Shown piece by piece: positions 50,959 through 59,048 of a DNA stretch of 64,000 nt (position 1 is its first letter; each line of letters begins with the position of its first letter). Both the position numbers and the translations under genes were made by a program. Source of the stretch: Micromonospora_G sp044901685 (GTDB lineage: Bacteria; Actinomycetota; Actinomycetes; Mycobacteriales; Micromonosporaceae); assembly GCF_044901685.1 (NCBI RefSeq), contig NZ_JBJDPS010000017.1:57651-121650 (forward strand), given 5' to 3'. A model generated the notes under the pieces. That model was not told the origin of the DNA, did no database searches, and saw only the letters and a list, made by a program, of their open reading frames with translations.

Positions 50959-52143
50959 TCAGATCGGGGGCGCCGGGGCCTCCGGGGCCCGTCCCCAACT
51001 CCGAGCCGTGTCCGACACCGCCATGCCGGCCAGGACCAGGGTGGCGGCGGCACCGATCGCCAACGGCGGCAGCAGGATCATCACCGGCACGAGCGCGAGC
51101 AGCAGCAGCAACGCGACCACCCTCGACCGAGAGACCCGCCCGAACACCTCGTACTCGAACCGGGAGCGGCCGACCACGAAGAGCGCGGGTCCGCCGGCCA
51201 GGATCAGCACCATCCCCCAGCCGGTGTGGCCGAGCGGGTTGCGGAGCATGACCTCGTAGCTCGCGGCGGTGATCACGATCCCGGCGACCATGGCCAGGTG
51301 GGTGTACGGCGCCACCCGGAAGAACCGCCGGGTCTCCACCACCGAGTCGATGGCCAGCGGCAGCACCTCGCCAGCCCGGTGGGAGTAGATCCGCCAGAGC
51401 AGCAGGGCACTGGTGAACGAGACGAGGAAGGCCAGGGACCGCGCGAGGTCGAAGTCGGTCCGGCTGAAGGTCAGGCCGATGACCAGGATCCCGTCGCCGA
51501 GGGCGACGATGATGAACTGCTGGTAGCGCTCGGCGAGGTGCTCGGCGGTGACGTTGTACTGCGTCTTCGGCAGCCGGCCCAGCCAAGGGGTGGGGTAGCC
51601 GAGGCTGAACGCGCCGTAGTCGATGGCGAGCGCCAGCGCCCAGAGCGCGGCCCGCAGCGTCGGCCCGTCCAGGATTCCGCCCAGGATCCACGGTACGGCG
51701 GAGAGGGCGAACCAGAAGAAGATCCGGATCGCCCGCGTCTGTGCCTGCTGTCCGTGCAGCAACGGGACGAGGAAGAGTCCACGACTGAAGTGGATGCCGA
51801 CGTACGCGCAGGCGAAGACGAGGCCGTACTCGCCGAAGGCCCGGGGCAGGACGGACGCCATCAGCAGGCTGCCCAGCATCACCGTGATCGTGAGGAGCTT
51901 GATCGAGATCTGCTGCGGGTCGTAGAGGTCGGTGAGGAAGGCGGTGATCGACCAGACCCACCACATCGCCATCAGGAGCAGCATCGACTGGAGCGCGCCG
52001 GTCCAGTGCGGGTGCGCGGCGAGGTGACCCGAGACCAGGGCCAGCGCGACGACGTACACCAGGTCGAAGAAGAGTTCCAGGAGGCTGACCCGGCGGGAGC
52101 CCTCCGGGTCGCGCTCCAGCGCGGCCCTGTCGCTGGCTCTCAT
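50959..52143 (-). CDS. Low temperature requirement protein A (LtrA)
   Basis: LtrA family membrane protein of 394 aa with about ten helices. The N-terminal signature VSLLELFFDLVYVVALALVSGHL is given in part (ELFFDLVYVVAL), followed by WWVWSITAFLTDLYDP and a central HLAERYQQFIIVALGDGILVIG-type motif (ALGDG). Function is poorly known; mutants in Listeria grew badly in the cold. It is 127 nt downstream of nothing obvious and 37 nt after the coiled-coil gene at 52181, possibly in one transcript with it. Confidence 0.9.
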   Translation of the reverse strand: MRASDRAALERDPEGSRRVSLLELFFDLVYVVALALVSGHLAAHPHWTGALQSMLLLMAMWWVWSITAFLTDLYDPQQISIKLLTITVMLGSLLMASVLPRAFGEYGLVFACAYVGIHFSRGLFLVPLLHGQQAQTRAIRIFFWFALSAVPWILGGILDGPTLRAALWALALAIDYGAFSLGYPTPWLGRLPKTQYNVTAEHLAERYQQFIIVALGDGILVIGLTFSRTDFDLARSLAFLVSFTSALLLWRIYSHRAGEVLPLAIDSVVETRRFFRVAPYTHLAMVAGIVITAASYEVMLRNPLGHTGWGMVLILAGGPALFVVGRSRFEYEVFGRVSRSRVVALLLLLALVPVMILLPPLAIGAAATLVLAGMAVSDTARSWGRAPEAPAPPI

Positions 52144-52180
52144 CGGCGGTCCGGGCCGCTCCGGTCCGCCCCGCGACTGC

Positions 52181-54445
52181 TTACTCGGACTCCACCGAGA
52201 CCTTCTGCTCGGCGTCGACGGAGACCTTCTTCGGGCTGGCGCTCCGCTCGTCCGTGGTCGGCTTGGCGCTCCGCTCGTCCGTGGTCGGCTTGGCGCTCCG
52301 CTCGTCGGTGGTCGGCTTCGCGCTCAGCTTGCCGCTGTCACCGGTGCTCGTGATCTTGGTGGCGGTCGCCTCCCGCCCACCCTCGCCGGGCACCGCGGCC
52401 ACGGTCGGCTCGCCGTTCACGTCCGTGGTGATCGCGTCCGGGTTCACCGGGGCGTCGGCCGGTGCGGTCGGGCTGGTCCGGGCGGGCCGGTCCACCGCGG
52501 TGTCCGCGGCCCGCTGCACCTCCGCCCCGGCCTCCGCCACCAGTTGCTCGGCGTGCTCGGCGGAGCGTTGCGTGCTGGTCAGCCGCTGCTGCTCGCCCGC
52601 GAGCTGCTGCTGTGCCTCGGCCAGCCGGCGCTGGATCTGGTCCGACTCGTGCCGCGAGGCCACCGTCTCCTGCCGCAGGTCGGCAAGCTGCTGCTGGGCC
52701 TTCGCGATCTCCTGCATCACCTCGGCGAGCTGCTGCCGCCCGGCGGCCGCCTCCTGCTGGGTGGTGGCCAGGTGCTGCTGGGTGCTGGCGAGGTGCTGCT
52801 GGGCGGTGGCGGTGTACTCCTCGAACTGCCGGCGGGCGGCGGCCGCGTGCTCCTCGGCCTCGCGTTGCGCGGTGGCCAGGTGCTCCTCGGCCCGCTTCTG
52901 CACCTGTACGGCGTGCTCGTCGGCCTGGCGGCGGATCTCCTCGGCCTCCCGCTCCAACTCCGCCCGCTGCGCGGCGTGCTGCTGCTCGATGCTCGTACGC
53001 CACTGGGTGAACTCCTGCTCGGCGGCGGCCCGCCGGGCGGTCAGCTCCTGCTCGGCGACGCCCCAGCGAGCGGCGATCTCGTCGTCGATGGTGGCCCGCT
53101 TCTGCTCGATCTCGTGGTCCACGCTGGCCCGCCAACCGTCCAGCTCGCGCTGGGTCTGGGTGCGGACCTGCTCCACGTACGCGTCCGCGTCCACCCGCGA
53201 ACGCCGGACGATCTCGGCGGTCTGCTCGGTGACCTGCTGCGCCTCCTGCTGCGCCTGGGCGAGCGCGGCCTCGCCGACCTCCCGCAGCCGGGCACCCTCC
53301 TGCCGGCCCCCGGTCAGCGCCGCCTCGCCCGCCTCGCGGTGCTGTGCGGCCTGCCGCTGGGCCTCGGCGAGCGCCGCCTCGCCGTCCTGCCGGGCCTTGG
53401 CCAGGATCGCCTGGCTCTGCTGCCGGGCCTTGGCCAGGCTGGTGTCGCTGTCCTGCTTGGCCTTGGCGATGGTGGCCTCGCTGTCCTGCTTGGCCTTGGC
53501 CAGCGTGGCCTGGGCGGCATCGCGCAGCCGGGTCGCCTCCTGCCGGGCCTGTGCCAGCATGGTCTCGCCGTCCTGGCGCGCCTTGGCCATCGTGGCTTCG
53601 CTGTCCTGCTTGGCCTTGGCGAGCGTGGCCTGGGCGGTGTCGCGCAGCCGGGTCGCCTCCTGCTGGGCCTTGGCCAGCATCGACTCGCTCTCCTTGCGGG
53701 CCTTGGTCAGGGTCGCCTCGCTCTCCTGACGGGCCTTGGCGAGCGCCGCCTCGCCGTCCTGCTTGCCCTTCGCCCGGGTCGCCTCGCTCTCCTTGCGGGC
53801 CCTGGTCAGGGTCGCCTCGCTCTCCTGACGGGCCTGGGCCAGCGCCGTCTCACCGGCCTGGCGCAGCAGTACGCCCTCCCGGTGGCCCTGCTCGTGTGCG
53901 GCCTTGCCGGCCTCGCGGAGGCGGGCGGACTCCTCGGCCGTGGCCTTCAGCTCCGCGTCGCTCTTCGCCTTGCGGGCCAACGCGGCCTGCTCCTCCTCGC
54001 GGCGGCGGGCGGCGAGGGCGAGTTCGAAGTCGCGCAGCGCCGTGGCGGCGTGCTCACGGGCCTCGTTCAGGATCTGGTTGGCTTCGCTGCGCTGGATCTC
54101 GGCCGTGCGCATCGCTTCCGAGAGGTGGACCTTGGCCTGGTCCTCGGCGAGGGCCAAGATCTGTCCGACCGCCGGGCCGAGGTGCCGCAGCGAGACCGGA
54201 TCCACCTCGTTGGAGTGGCGCCGGATGTCGGTGAGTTCGCGCTGCAACTGCTCGACCTGCCCGGCAAGCTTGTGGATCTGCGTGAACGCCTGTTCGCGTT
54301 CGGCGGCGAGCGTGGTTATCTCGTTCTCCGCGCGGACGACGTACCGCTCCACCTGTCGTCTGTCGTAACCCCGCAGGGCAGTGTCGAAGCTGGGCTCCGT
54401 AGCCACTTCCCCGCCAAGAGCAAACAGTTCCTCGCCGTGCGACAT
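52181..54445 (-). CDS. Long coiled-coil cytoskeletal protein with DivIVA-like N-terminus (Scy-like)
   Basis: Cytoplasmic 754-aa protein. Residues about 19-45 (SFDTALRGYDRRQVERYV) resemble the DivIVA N-terminal motif. From 45 to about 655 it is nearly continuous coiled coil; residues 200-380 are 11-residue repeats (LAKARQESEAT, LTKARKESEAT, LAKAKQDSEAT and so on), interrupted at regular places by 18-residue units ending TRLRDTAQAT. The disordered tail carries three SAKPTTDER repeats. It lies beside a second coiled-coil gene, as scy and filP do in Streptomyces, so a role in polar growth or hyphal shape is inferred. Length is shorter than S. coelicolor Scy. Confidence 0.82.
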   Translation of the reverse strand: MSHGEELFALGGEVATEPSFDTALRGYDRRQVERYVVRAENEITTLAAEREQAFTQIHKLAGQVEQLQRELTDIRRHSNEVDPVSLRHLGPAVGQILALAEDQAKVHLSEAMRTAEIQRSEANQILNEAREHAATALRDFELALAARRREEEQAALARKAKSDAELKATAEESARLREAGKAAHEQGHREGVLLRQAGETALAQARQESEATLTRARKESEATRAKGKQDGEAALAKARQESEATLTKARKESESMLAKAQQEATRLRDTAQATLAKAKQDSEATMAKARQDGETMLAQARQEATRLRDAAQATLAKAKQDSEATIAKAKQDSDTSLAKARQQSQAILAKARQDGEAALAEAQRQAAQHREAGEAALTGGRQEGARLREVGEAALAQAQQEAQQVTEQTAEIVRRSRVDADAYVEQVRTQTQRELDGWRASVDHEIEQKRATIDDEIAARWGVAEQELTARRAAAEQEFTQWRTSIEQQHAAQRAELEREAEEIRRQADEHAVQVQKRAEEHLATAQREAEEHAAAARRQFEEYTATAQQHLASTQQHLATTQQEAAAGRQQLAEVMQEIAKAQQQLADLRQETVASRHESDQIQRRLAEAQQQLAGEQQRLTSTQRSAEHAEQLVAEAGAEVQRAADTAVDRPARTSPTAPADAPVNPDAITTDVNGEPTVAAVPGEGGREATATKITSTGDSGKLSAKPTTDERSAKPTTDERSAKPTTDERSASPKKVSVDAEQKVSVESE
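52241..52321 (-). repeat. 27-bp tandem repeat (3 copies) encoding SAKPTTDER
   Basis: Three copies at 52241, 52268 and 52295; the first two are identical and the third has two changes. They encode three 9-residue units near the C-terminus of the coiled-coil protein. In-frame expansion or contraction is likely between strains. Confidence 0.9.
53306..53848 (-). repeat. 33-bp (11-residue) coding repeats in the coiled-coil gene
   Basis: Codes for residues about 200-380. Units of 33 bp, with 54-bp units (18 residues) at about 120-bp spacing, are related at DNA level; two 40-residue blocks beginning LAKAQQEATRL and LAQARQEATRL are near copies. Confidence 0.75.
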
Positions 54446-54599
54446 GTCCCCATCCTCACATGCGGTGTGGCGTCTCGCGGCGATACGGTCCGGCCCGATG
54501 GGATGAAGGTACGTACTTGCTTAATGTTCCGTCTGCCCGTTTCGGTAGGGTGGGCCCGGCTTGCCGGCCTGCTCGCAGGGTGTGCCCGGACAGCCCGCA

Positions 54600-54629
54600 G
54601 GGCCGTACCGGCGAAACCCGGTACGGCCC
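54600..54629. terminator. Strong hairpin between the two coiled-coil genes
   Basis: GGGCCGTACCGG (54600-54611), a 6-nt loop, and its exact reverse complement (54618-54629). On the minus strand it lies about 100 nt after the stop of the 54729-55970 gene and 155 nt before the next start, so it could end or attenuate transcription between them. There is no T-run. Confidence 0.55.
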
Positions 54630-54728
54630 CACGTACTCTCCTGCCCCGTTCGGCGGATCCTCCCGGAATCCGGGACGGTCCGGGCCGACAGCTCCCGACA
54701 AAATCCGGCGACGGCCGGAGAAGTCCGG

Positions 54729-55970
54729 TCAGCTCGCCGCGTCGGCGGTCTTCCGCTCCTCCGCGTCGTCCTTCTTGGCCTCCGGCTTGGCCGGCGCGGT
54801 CGGCACGATCCCGGCCAGGCCGGACAGCATCTGCCCGAGCTGGGAGGTGACCGCGTCCTTCTGCCGGGTCAGGTCCTCGACCTCGCGGCGAGCCGCCTGC
54901 GTGGTGAGGTCCGCCTCGGTACGCGCCTCGTTGAGCAGACGGTTCGACTCGGCCCGTGCCTCGTTCAGGGTCTTGTCGGCGAGAGCCTTGGCCTTCTCGA
55001 CCGTCTCCGCCGCGGTGCGCTCGGACTCGACCCGCCGCGCCTCGGCGCGCTGCTCGATTTCCTTGGCCCGGTCCTGGGCGGCCCGCGCGCGCTGCTCGGC
55101 CTCGCCGACCAGCTTCTGCGTCTGCGCCACCTGCGCGGCGTGCCGCTCGGACTCCTCGCGCTCGGACTTCTCCCGGCGCTCGGCCAACTGGAGCTCCAGC
55201 GCCTGCAGGTCCTTGTCGCGCTTGTCCCGGGCGTCGGTGAGCAGTTTGGTCGCCTCGGCGCGCTTCTCCTCGGCCTCGCGGGCCGCCTTCGCGCGCTGCT
55301 GGGTGATCTCACGCTCGGCGGTCGCGCGCAGGGTGGCGACCTCACGCTCGACCGTGGACTTCAGCTCGGCCACCTCGTGCGCGGTGACCGTGCGCAACTG
55401 CTTGGTCTCCCGGTCGGCGTCGGCGCGCAGCGTGTCCGCCTCGCGACGGGCCTGCACCCGGACCTCGGCCGCCTCCCGCTCGGCGGTGGTACGGACGGTG
55501 CCCGCCTCCCGCTCGGCGGTGGCCTTCATCGCGGCGGCCTCGGCCCGTGCCTTGTCGGTGATCTCGCGCGCCTCGAGCCGGGCGGCGGAGAGGATGCCCT
55601 CCGACTCCCGCTTGGCCTCGCTGCGGTGGTCGTTGGCCTGTTCCTCGGCGAGACGGAGGATCTGCTCGACCCGGGTGCCGAGCCCGGAGAGGGTGGGCCG
55701 GCTGTTCTCTTCGAGCTGCTTGTTGGTGTCGGTGAGCTTCTGCTCGACCGAGGCGAGGCGCTGTTCGGCCTGGCGGAGCCGACGCTGCGCGTCGTTCATC
55801 CGCTGCTCGGCCTCGGCGCGCGCCTGCTCGGACTGGGCCAACGCCGCGGTCAGCCGCCCGAGGTGGCCGTTGACCTGCTCGCGGTCGTAGCCACGAAGGG
55901 CAACCGTGAAGTCGGGCTGTGAGTTCGCGTTCTCGAAGAACGTAAGAGGGGAGGACTGCTGCTGGGGCAT
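54729..55970 (-). CDS. Coiled-coil protein with DivIVA-like N-terminus (FilP/Scy-family)
   Basis: Cytoplasmic 413-aa protein. The N-terminus PDFTVALRGYDREQVNGHL matches that of the neighbouring 754-aa protein and resembles DivIVA. Residues about 40-385 are coiled coil rich in Glu/Arg/Ala, with alternating 7- and 11-residue spacing (ATAEREAGTVRTTAEREAAEV type). The tail is Lys/Ala/Asp-rich. ATG 55970 is chosen over the frame up to 56027 because CAGTAT lies 6 nt upstream and no ribosome site exists. A role in hyphal tip growth or mechanical stability is inferred. Confidence 0.82.
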   Translation of the reverse strand: MPQQQSSPLTFFENANSQPDFTVALRGYDREQVNGHLGRLTAALAQSEQARAEAEQRMNDAQRRLRQAEQRLASVEQKLTDTNKQLEENSRPTLSGLGTRVEQILRLAEEQANDHRSEAKRESEGILSAARLEAREITDKARAEAAAMKATAEREAGTVRTTAEREAAEVRVQARREADTLRADADRETKQLRTVTAHEVAELKSTVEREVATLRATAEREITQQRAKAAREAEEKRAEATKLLTDARDKRDKDLQALELQLAERREKSEREESERHAAQVAQTQKLVGEAEQRARAAQDRAKEIEQRAEARRVESERTAAETVEKAKALADKTLNEARAESNRLLNEARTEADLTTQAARREVEDLTRQKDAVTSQLGQMLSGLAGIVPTAPAKPEAKKDDAEERKTADAAS

Positions 55971-55976
55971 TGGGAC

Positions 55977-55982
55977 ATACTG
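55977..55982 (-). promoter_or_regulatory. -10-like element for the FilP-like gene
   Basis: CAGTAT on the minus strand, 6 nt before the ATG at 55970; the first base departs from consensus. Confidence 0.35.
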
Positions 55983-56371
55983 GCAGACACACCGGGGTCC
56001 ACCGCAAGAGCTGACCGGCGTTATCACGCGCCGTTCACATGGTCAACGAGGACCGGTCGGCCTGGCGTACCCTGGCGTGATCTTGGCAGCTCCCGGGGGC
56101 CGGCGCCGGCCGCGCCGCCGGTCACGCGGACCGGTCGCCGCTTCTTTACTGACGTACGTCCTAACGACTCCCGAAGTAGAGCGGAACGAGCGAATAGACC
56201 TGGATCGAACCGGCAGAAAGACAATCGGCGAGTGATCCGAATAGACGTTGGCGGAGGTCCGTCCGGATACCGGCACACCGTGTCGGCGGGCCGGAGTCGG
56301 CGGACCGGGCTCGACGTCCGACGGCCGGGCTCGACGTCCGACGGCCGGGCTCGACGTCCGACGGGCCGGGC
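55983..56371. other. Intergenic region between FilP-like and LLM genes
   Basis: No credible gene. It contains GACGTACGTC (56152-56161), a less GC-rich stretch at 56140-56250, and a 20-bp tandem repeat from 56301 that runs into the end of the LLM gene. Confidence 0.5.
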
Positions 56372-56381
56372 TCAGCGTCCG
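56301..56381. repeat. 20-bp tandem repeat at the 3' end of the LLM gene
   Basis: Copies of ACGGCCGGGCTCGACGTCCG at 56321 and 56341, a near copy at 56301 and a degenerate 21-bp copy at 56361-56381. The stop codon of the LLM gene (56372-56374) lies in the last copy, so the array may have arisen from the end of that gene. Confidence 0.85.
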
Positions 56382-57322
56382 GCGAGCCGGGCCACGATCG
56401 GGGCGGCGGCCTCCAGGTTGCCGCCCAGGTGCAGATAGTTGATGCCGAACCGCTCGCGCAGGGCGAAGAGCTGGTCCACGCACTCCTCGACCTCGCCGTG
56501 CAGCACCGACGGGGAGGCGGCGAGGGTGGCCGGGTCGGCGAGCGCGGCGTGACTGGAGGTTGACCGGTGCTCCACGCCCCGGTGGGTCACCCGTACGTCG
56601 AAGAGGCGCAACTGGAACTCCAGCGCCGCCGGGTCGCGGCCGGCGTTCCGGGCGGCGTCCCGGGCCCAGGCCACCTTCCGGTCCATCCGCTCCGGGCTCA
56701 TCTCGGCCACCGCGGCCAGCGGGTCGACCTCCGGCGCGAGCCGGGGGTTCACCCCGACGATGTCGGCGGTGCGCCCGGCGAGTTCGAGCACCCGCCGGCT
56801 TCCCCCGCCGACCAGCAACGGCGGCCGGGGGCGCCGCACCGGCTTCGGCAGGCCGTCCAGTTCGGTGAGCTGGTAGTGCCGGCCGGTGTAGGTGACCGGC
56901 TTGTCGCCGAAGAGGGCCGTGATCACGTCGATCGCCTCGGCCAGCCGGTCGACCCGTACCCCGGCGGGATCGAACGGCAGGCCGACGGCGTCGTGGTCGT
57001 CGCGCAGCCATCCGGCCCCCAACCCCACCTCCACCCGGCCGCCGGAGAAGACGTCGAGGTTCGCCATCGACTTGTGCAGCAGCACCGGGTGCCGGAAGTC
57101 GTTGCAGAAGACCATGCCGAGCACCCGCAGCGTGCTGCTCGCCTCGGCCGCCACGGTCATCGCGACCAGCGGGTCCATCGCCCAGCCGCCGGTGAGGTGG
57201 TCGGAGACGGAGACCGAGCTGAAACCGAGCTGCTCGATCCGGCGGATCTCGTCGCGCCACTGCGGCACCGGACGGTTCAACGGCGGCATCGAGGCGGTGA
57301 ACCGGAACGGGAGCGTGGACAT
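56372..57322 (-). CDS. LLM-class F420-type oxidoreductase
   Basis: Luciferase-like monooxygenase family protein of 316 aa with a TIM-barrel pattern. VSVSDHLTGGWAMDPLVAM and NLDVFSGGRVEVGLGAGW, RVDRLAEAIDVITALFGD and PPLLVGGGSRRVLELA match the F420-dependent group (probable TIGR03621-like). Cofactor use is inferred from the family and the actinobacterial host. The ATG at 57322 has TAGAGT 6 nt upstream. It is divergent from the 2OG oxygenase gene. Confidence 0.88.
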   Translation of the reverse strand: MSTLPFRFTASMPPLNRPVPQWRDEIRRIEQLGFSSVSVSDHLTGGWAMDPLVAMTVAAEASSTLRVLGMVFCNDFRHPVLLHKSMANLDVFSGGRVEVGLGAGWLRDDHDAVGLPFDPAGVRVDRLAEAIDVITALFGDKPVTYTGRHYQLTELDGLPKPVRRPRPPLLVGGGSRRVLELAGRTADIVGVNPRLAPEVDPLAAVAEMSPERMDRKVAWARDAARNAGRDPAALEFQLRLFDVRVTHRGVEHRSTSSHAALADPATLAASPSVLHGEVEECVDQLFALRERFGINYLHLGGNLEAAAPIVARLAGR

Positions 57323-57328
57323 CGCCCG

Positions 57329-57334
57329 ACTCTA
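57329..57334 (-). promoter_or_regulatory. -10 element of a leaderless promoter for the LLM gene
   Basis: TAGAGT on the minus strand, then CGGGCG, then the ATG at 57322. Confidence 0.55.
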
Positions 57335-57495
57335 GGTGGGCGGGCCCCGGGTACGCCTCCGACATCACCGCCCGGGGCAGGCGAAGTCGGATTGTCGACA
57401 ACCGGCCCGGGTCCGGCCTTCAGGTCCTTCCGGCATTCCGGTGGCGCGGCTTACCGTGACCCCCGGCTGGGATCCCGTTGCCGCAGGAGGCCGTT

Positions 57496-58377
57496 ATGAC
57501 GGTGGTGTACTTCGACTCTCCCATGTCCGACGACGAGCGGCGGCGCAAGCTCTTCGGCGGGGACCTGTTCGTTTACTCGCCCACCCCGCACTCGATGGCG
57601 CTGGTCGCCTTCGCCCGGGAGATGGTCGAGTCGGCGTTCGCACCGCACTTTCCGCCGGACGCGCAGCACCACCTGGCCGGGCCCGAGTACGTCCGGGTGC
57701 TGGCCGACCTGAAACCGACCTTCATCAACCACCCGCGCAGCAAGGAACTGGTCCGGGGCATGCTCGCCGACCTCGGTGCCGACCTGGAGCAGACCTACTT
57801 CGACGTACCCCGGCTGCGGAGTATGACCAGCGAGTACCTCAACGCCGGGCTGACCCTCCAGTTCGAGTCGCACCGGGACACCTGGTTCTCCGCGCCGATG
57901 TCGCAGCTCAACTTCTGGATGCCGGTGTACGACGTCGAGGAGGCCAACGTGATGGCCTTCCACCCGCCGTACTTCGACAACGGGGTGCGCAACAGCTCCC
58001 GCGACTACAACTACGCCGAGTGGGTGGCGTACGGCCGTACGGCGGCGGCGCAGCAGGTCGACACCGAGACCCGCAAGCAGCCGGAGGCCGAGGAGCAGGT
58101 CAACCGCGAGCCGGACATCCGGGTGATCACGCCCCCCGGCGGCGTGCTGCTCTTCTCCGGCGCGCAACTGCACACCACCGTGCCGAACACCTCCGGCAAG
58201 ACCCGCTTCTCCATCGACTTCCGCGCGGTCAACCGGCGGGACGTCGAGGAACGGGCGGGCGCGCGCAACGTCGACTCCGAGTGCACCGGCACCACGCTCG
58301 GCGACTTCCTCCGCGCGACCGACCTGGAGCCGCTGCCCGCCGAACTGATCCGGTCGTACGACACCGTGCCGGCCTGA
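57496..58377 (+). CDS. 2OG-Fe(II) oxygenase-like protein
   Basis: Predicted non-haem iron, 2-oxoglutarate-dependent oxygenase of 293 aa. The facial triad can be assigned as H127 and D129 (FESHRDTWF) and H226 (SGAQLHTTVP), with R237 (KTRFSIDFR) for 2-oxoglutarate. The rest (NFWMPVYDVEEANVMAFHP) fits the double-stranded beta helix. I do not recognise a close named relative; substrate unknown. ATG 57496 has AGGAGG at 57485-57490, an unusually good ribosome site here. It stands alone between divergent and convergent genes. Confidence 0.78.
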   Translation: MTVVYFDSPMSDDERRRKLFGGDLFVYSPTPHSMALVAFAREMVESAFAPHFPPDAQHHLAGPEYVRVLADLKPTFINHPRSKELVRGMLADLGADLEQTYFDVPRLRSMTSEYLNAGLTLQFESHRDTWFSAPMSQLNFWMPVYDVEEANVMAFHPPYFDNGVRNSSRDYNYAEWVAYGRTAAAQQVDTETRKQPEAEEQVNREPDIRVITPPGGVLLFSGAQLHTTVPNTSGKTRFSIDFRAVNRRDVEERAGARNVDSECTGTTLGDFLRATDLEPLPAELIRSYDTVPA

Positions 58378-58509
58378 CGGCCCCCGTTCCGGATCGCCCC
58401 GGACCGATCGGCTCCCCACGACCGGTCCGGGGCGGTGCGTCTTTCCCGGCCGCCGCCGGCCGCGCCCCGATTGGCGCACGGTGTCCCGGCCTCGGCACGG
58501 GTTGTCGGG

Positions 58510-58983
58510 TCAGTGCGACGCGGCGGGCTGCACCAACTCCACCAGGACCCCGCCCGCGTCCTTCGGGTGGACGAAGTTGATCCGGGAGCCGGCTGTGCCG
58601 GGCCGGGGGGTGTCGAAGAGCAACCGCATGCCCCGCTCCCGCAGCGCCGCGCTGGCCGCCTCCACGTCGGCCACGGTGTACGCCACCTGCTGCACGCCGG
58701 GTCCGGACCGGTCGAGGAACTTCGCGATGGTCGACTCCGGCGAGAGCGGGGCCAGCAACTGGAGGTGGCCGCCCTCGGGGGTCGGGCCGACCTGGAGCAT
58801 CGCCTCGCGTACGCCCTGTTCGGTGTTGACCTCGGTGTGTACGCAGCGCATACCGAAGACCCGCTGGTAGAACTCGATCGCGCTGTCAAGGTCGGCGACC
58901 GCTACACCGACGTGGTCGATACGTTGGAGACCGATGTCTGTGACGTAGTCCGCAGCGGTCTCGGCGGGGTGCTCTTCTGCCAT
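58510..58983 (-). CDS. mce: Methylmalonyl-CoA epimerase-like VOC protein
   Basis: Vicinal-oxygen-chelate fold protein of 157 aa, normally interconverting (R)- and (S)-methylmalonyl-CoA. IDHVGVAVADLDSAIEFY (metal ligand H24), EGGHLQLLAPLSPESTIAKFL (Q75) and HPKDAGGVLVELV (E149) match the family. The HH pair that in the propionibacterial enzyme includes a metal ligand is Q98-Q99 here (GVQQVAYTV). The start ATG 58983 has CAGACT 6 nt upstream. It is divergent from a thiolase and next to meaB, as in Streptomyces as I remember it. Confidence 0.85.
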   Translation of the reverse strand: MAEEHPAETAADYVTDIGLQRIDHVGVAVADLDSAIEFYQRVFGMRCVHTEVNTEQGVREAMLQVGPTPEGGHLQLLAPLSPESTIAKFLDRSGPGVQQVAYTVADVEAASAALRERGMRLLFDTPRPGTAGSRINFVHPKDAGGVLVELVQPAASH

Positions 58984-58989
58984 GGCGCT

Positions 58990-58995
58990 AGTCTG
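58990..58995 (-). promoter_or_regulatory. -10-like element for the epimerase gene
   Basis: CAGACT on the minus strand, 6 nt before the ATG at 58983. Confidence 0.4.
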
Positions 58996-59048
58996 GCCGA
59001 ACATTCGTTAAGGTGCACGGTCGGCCCACCCCTCGGAGGCGGAGAGTC

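Noticed and set aside
52254..53729. 491-aa and 768-aa plus-strand frames over the coiled-coil gene
   Set aside because: Ser/Cys/Ala-rich shadows of a repeated coding sequence.
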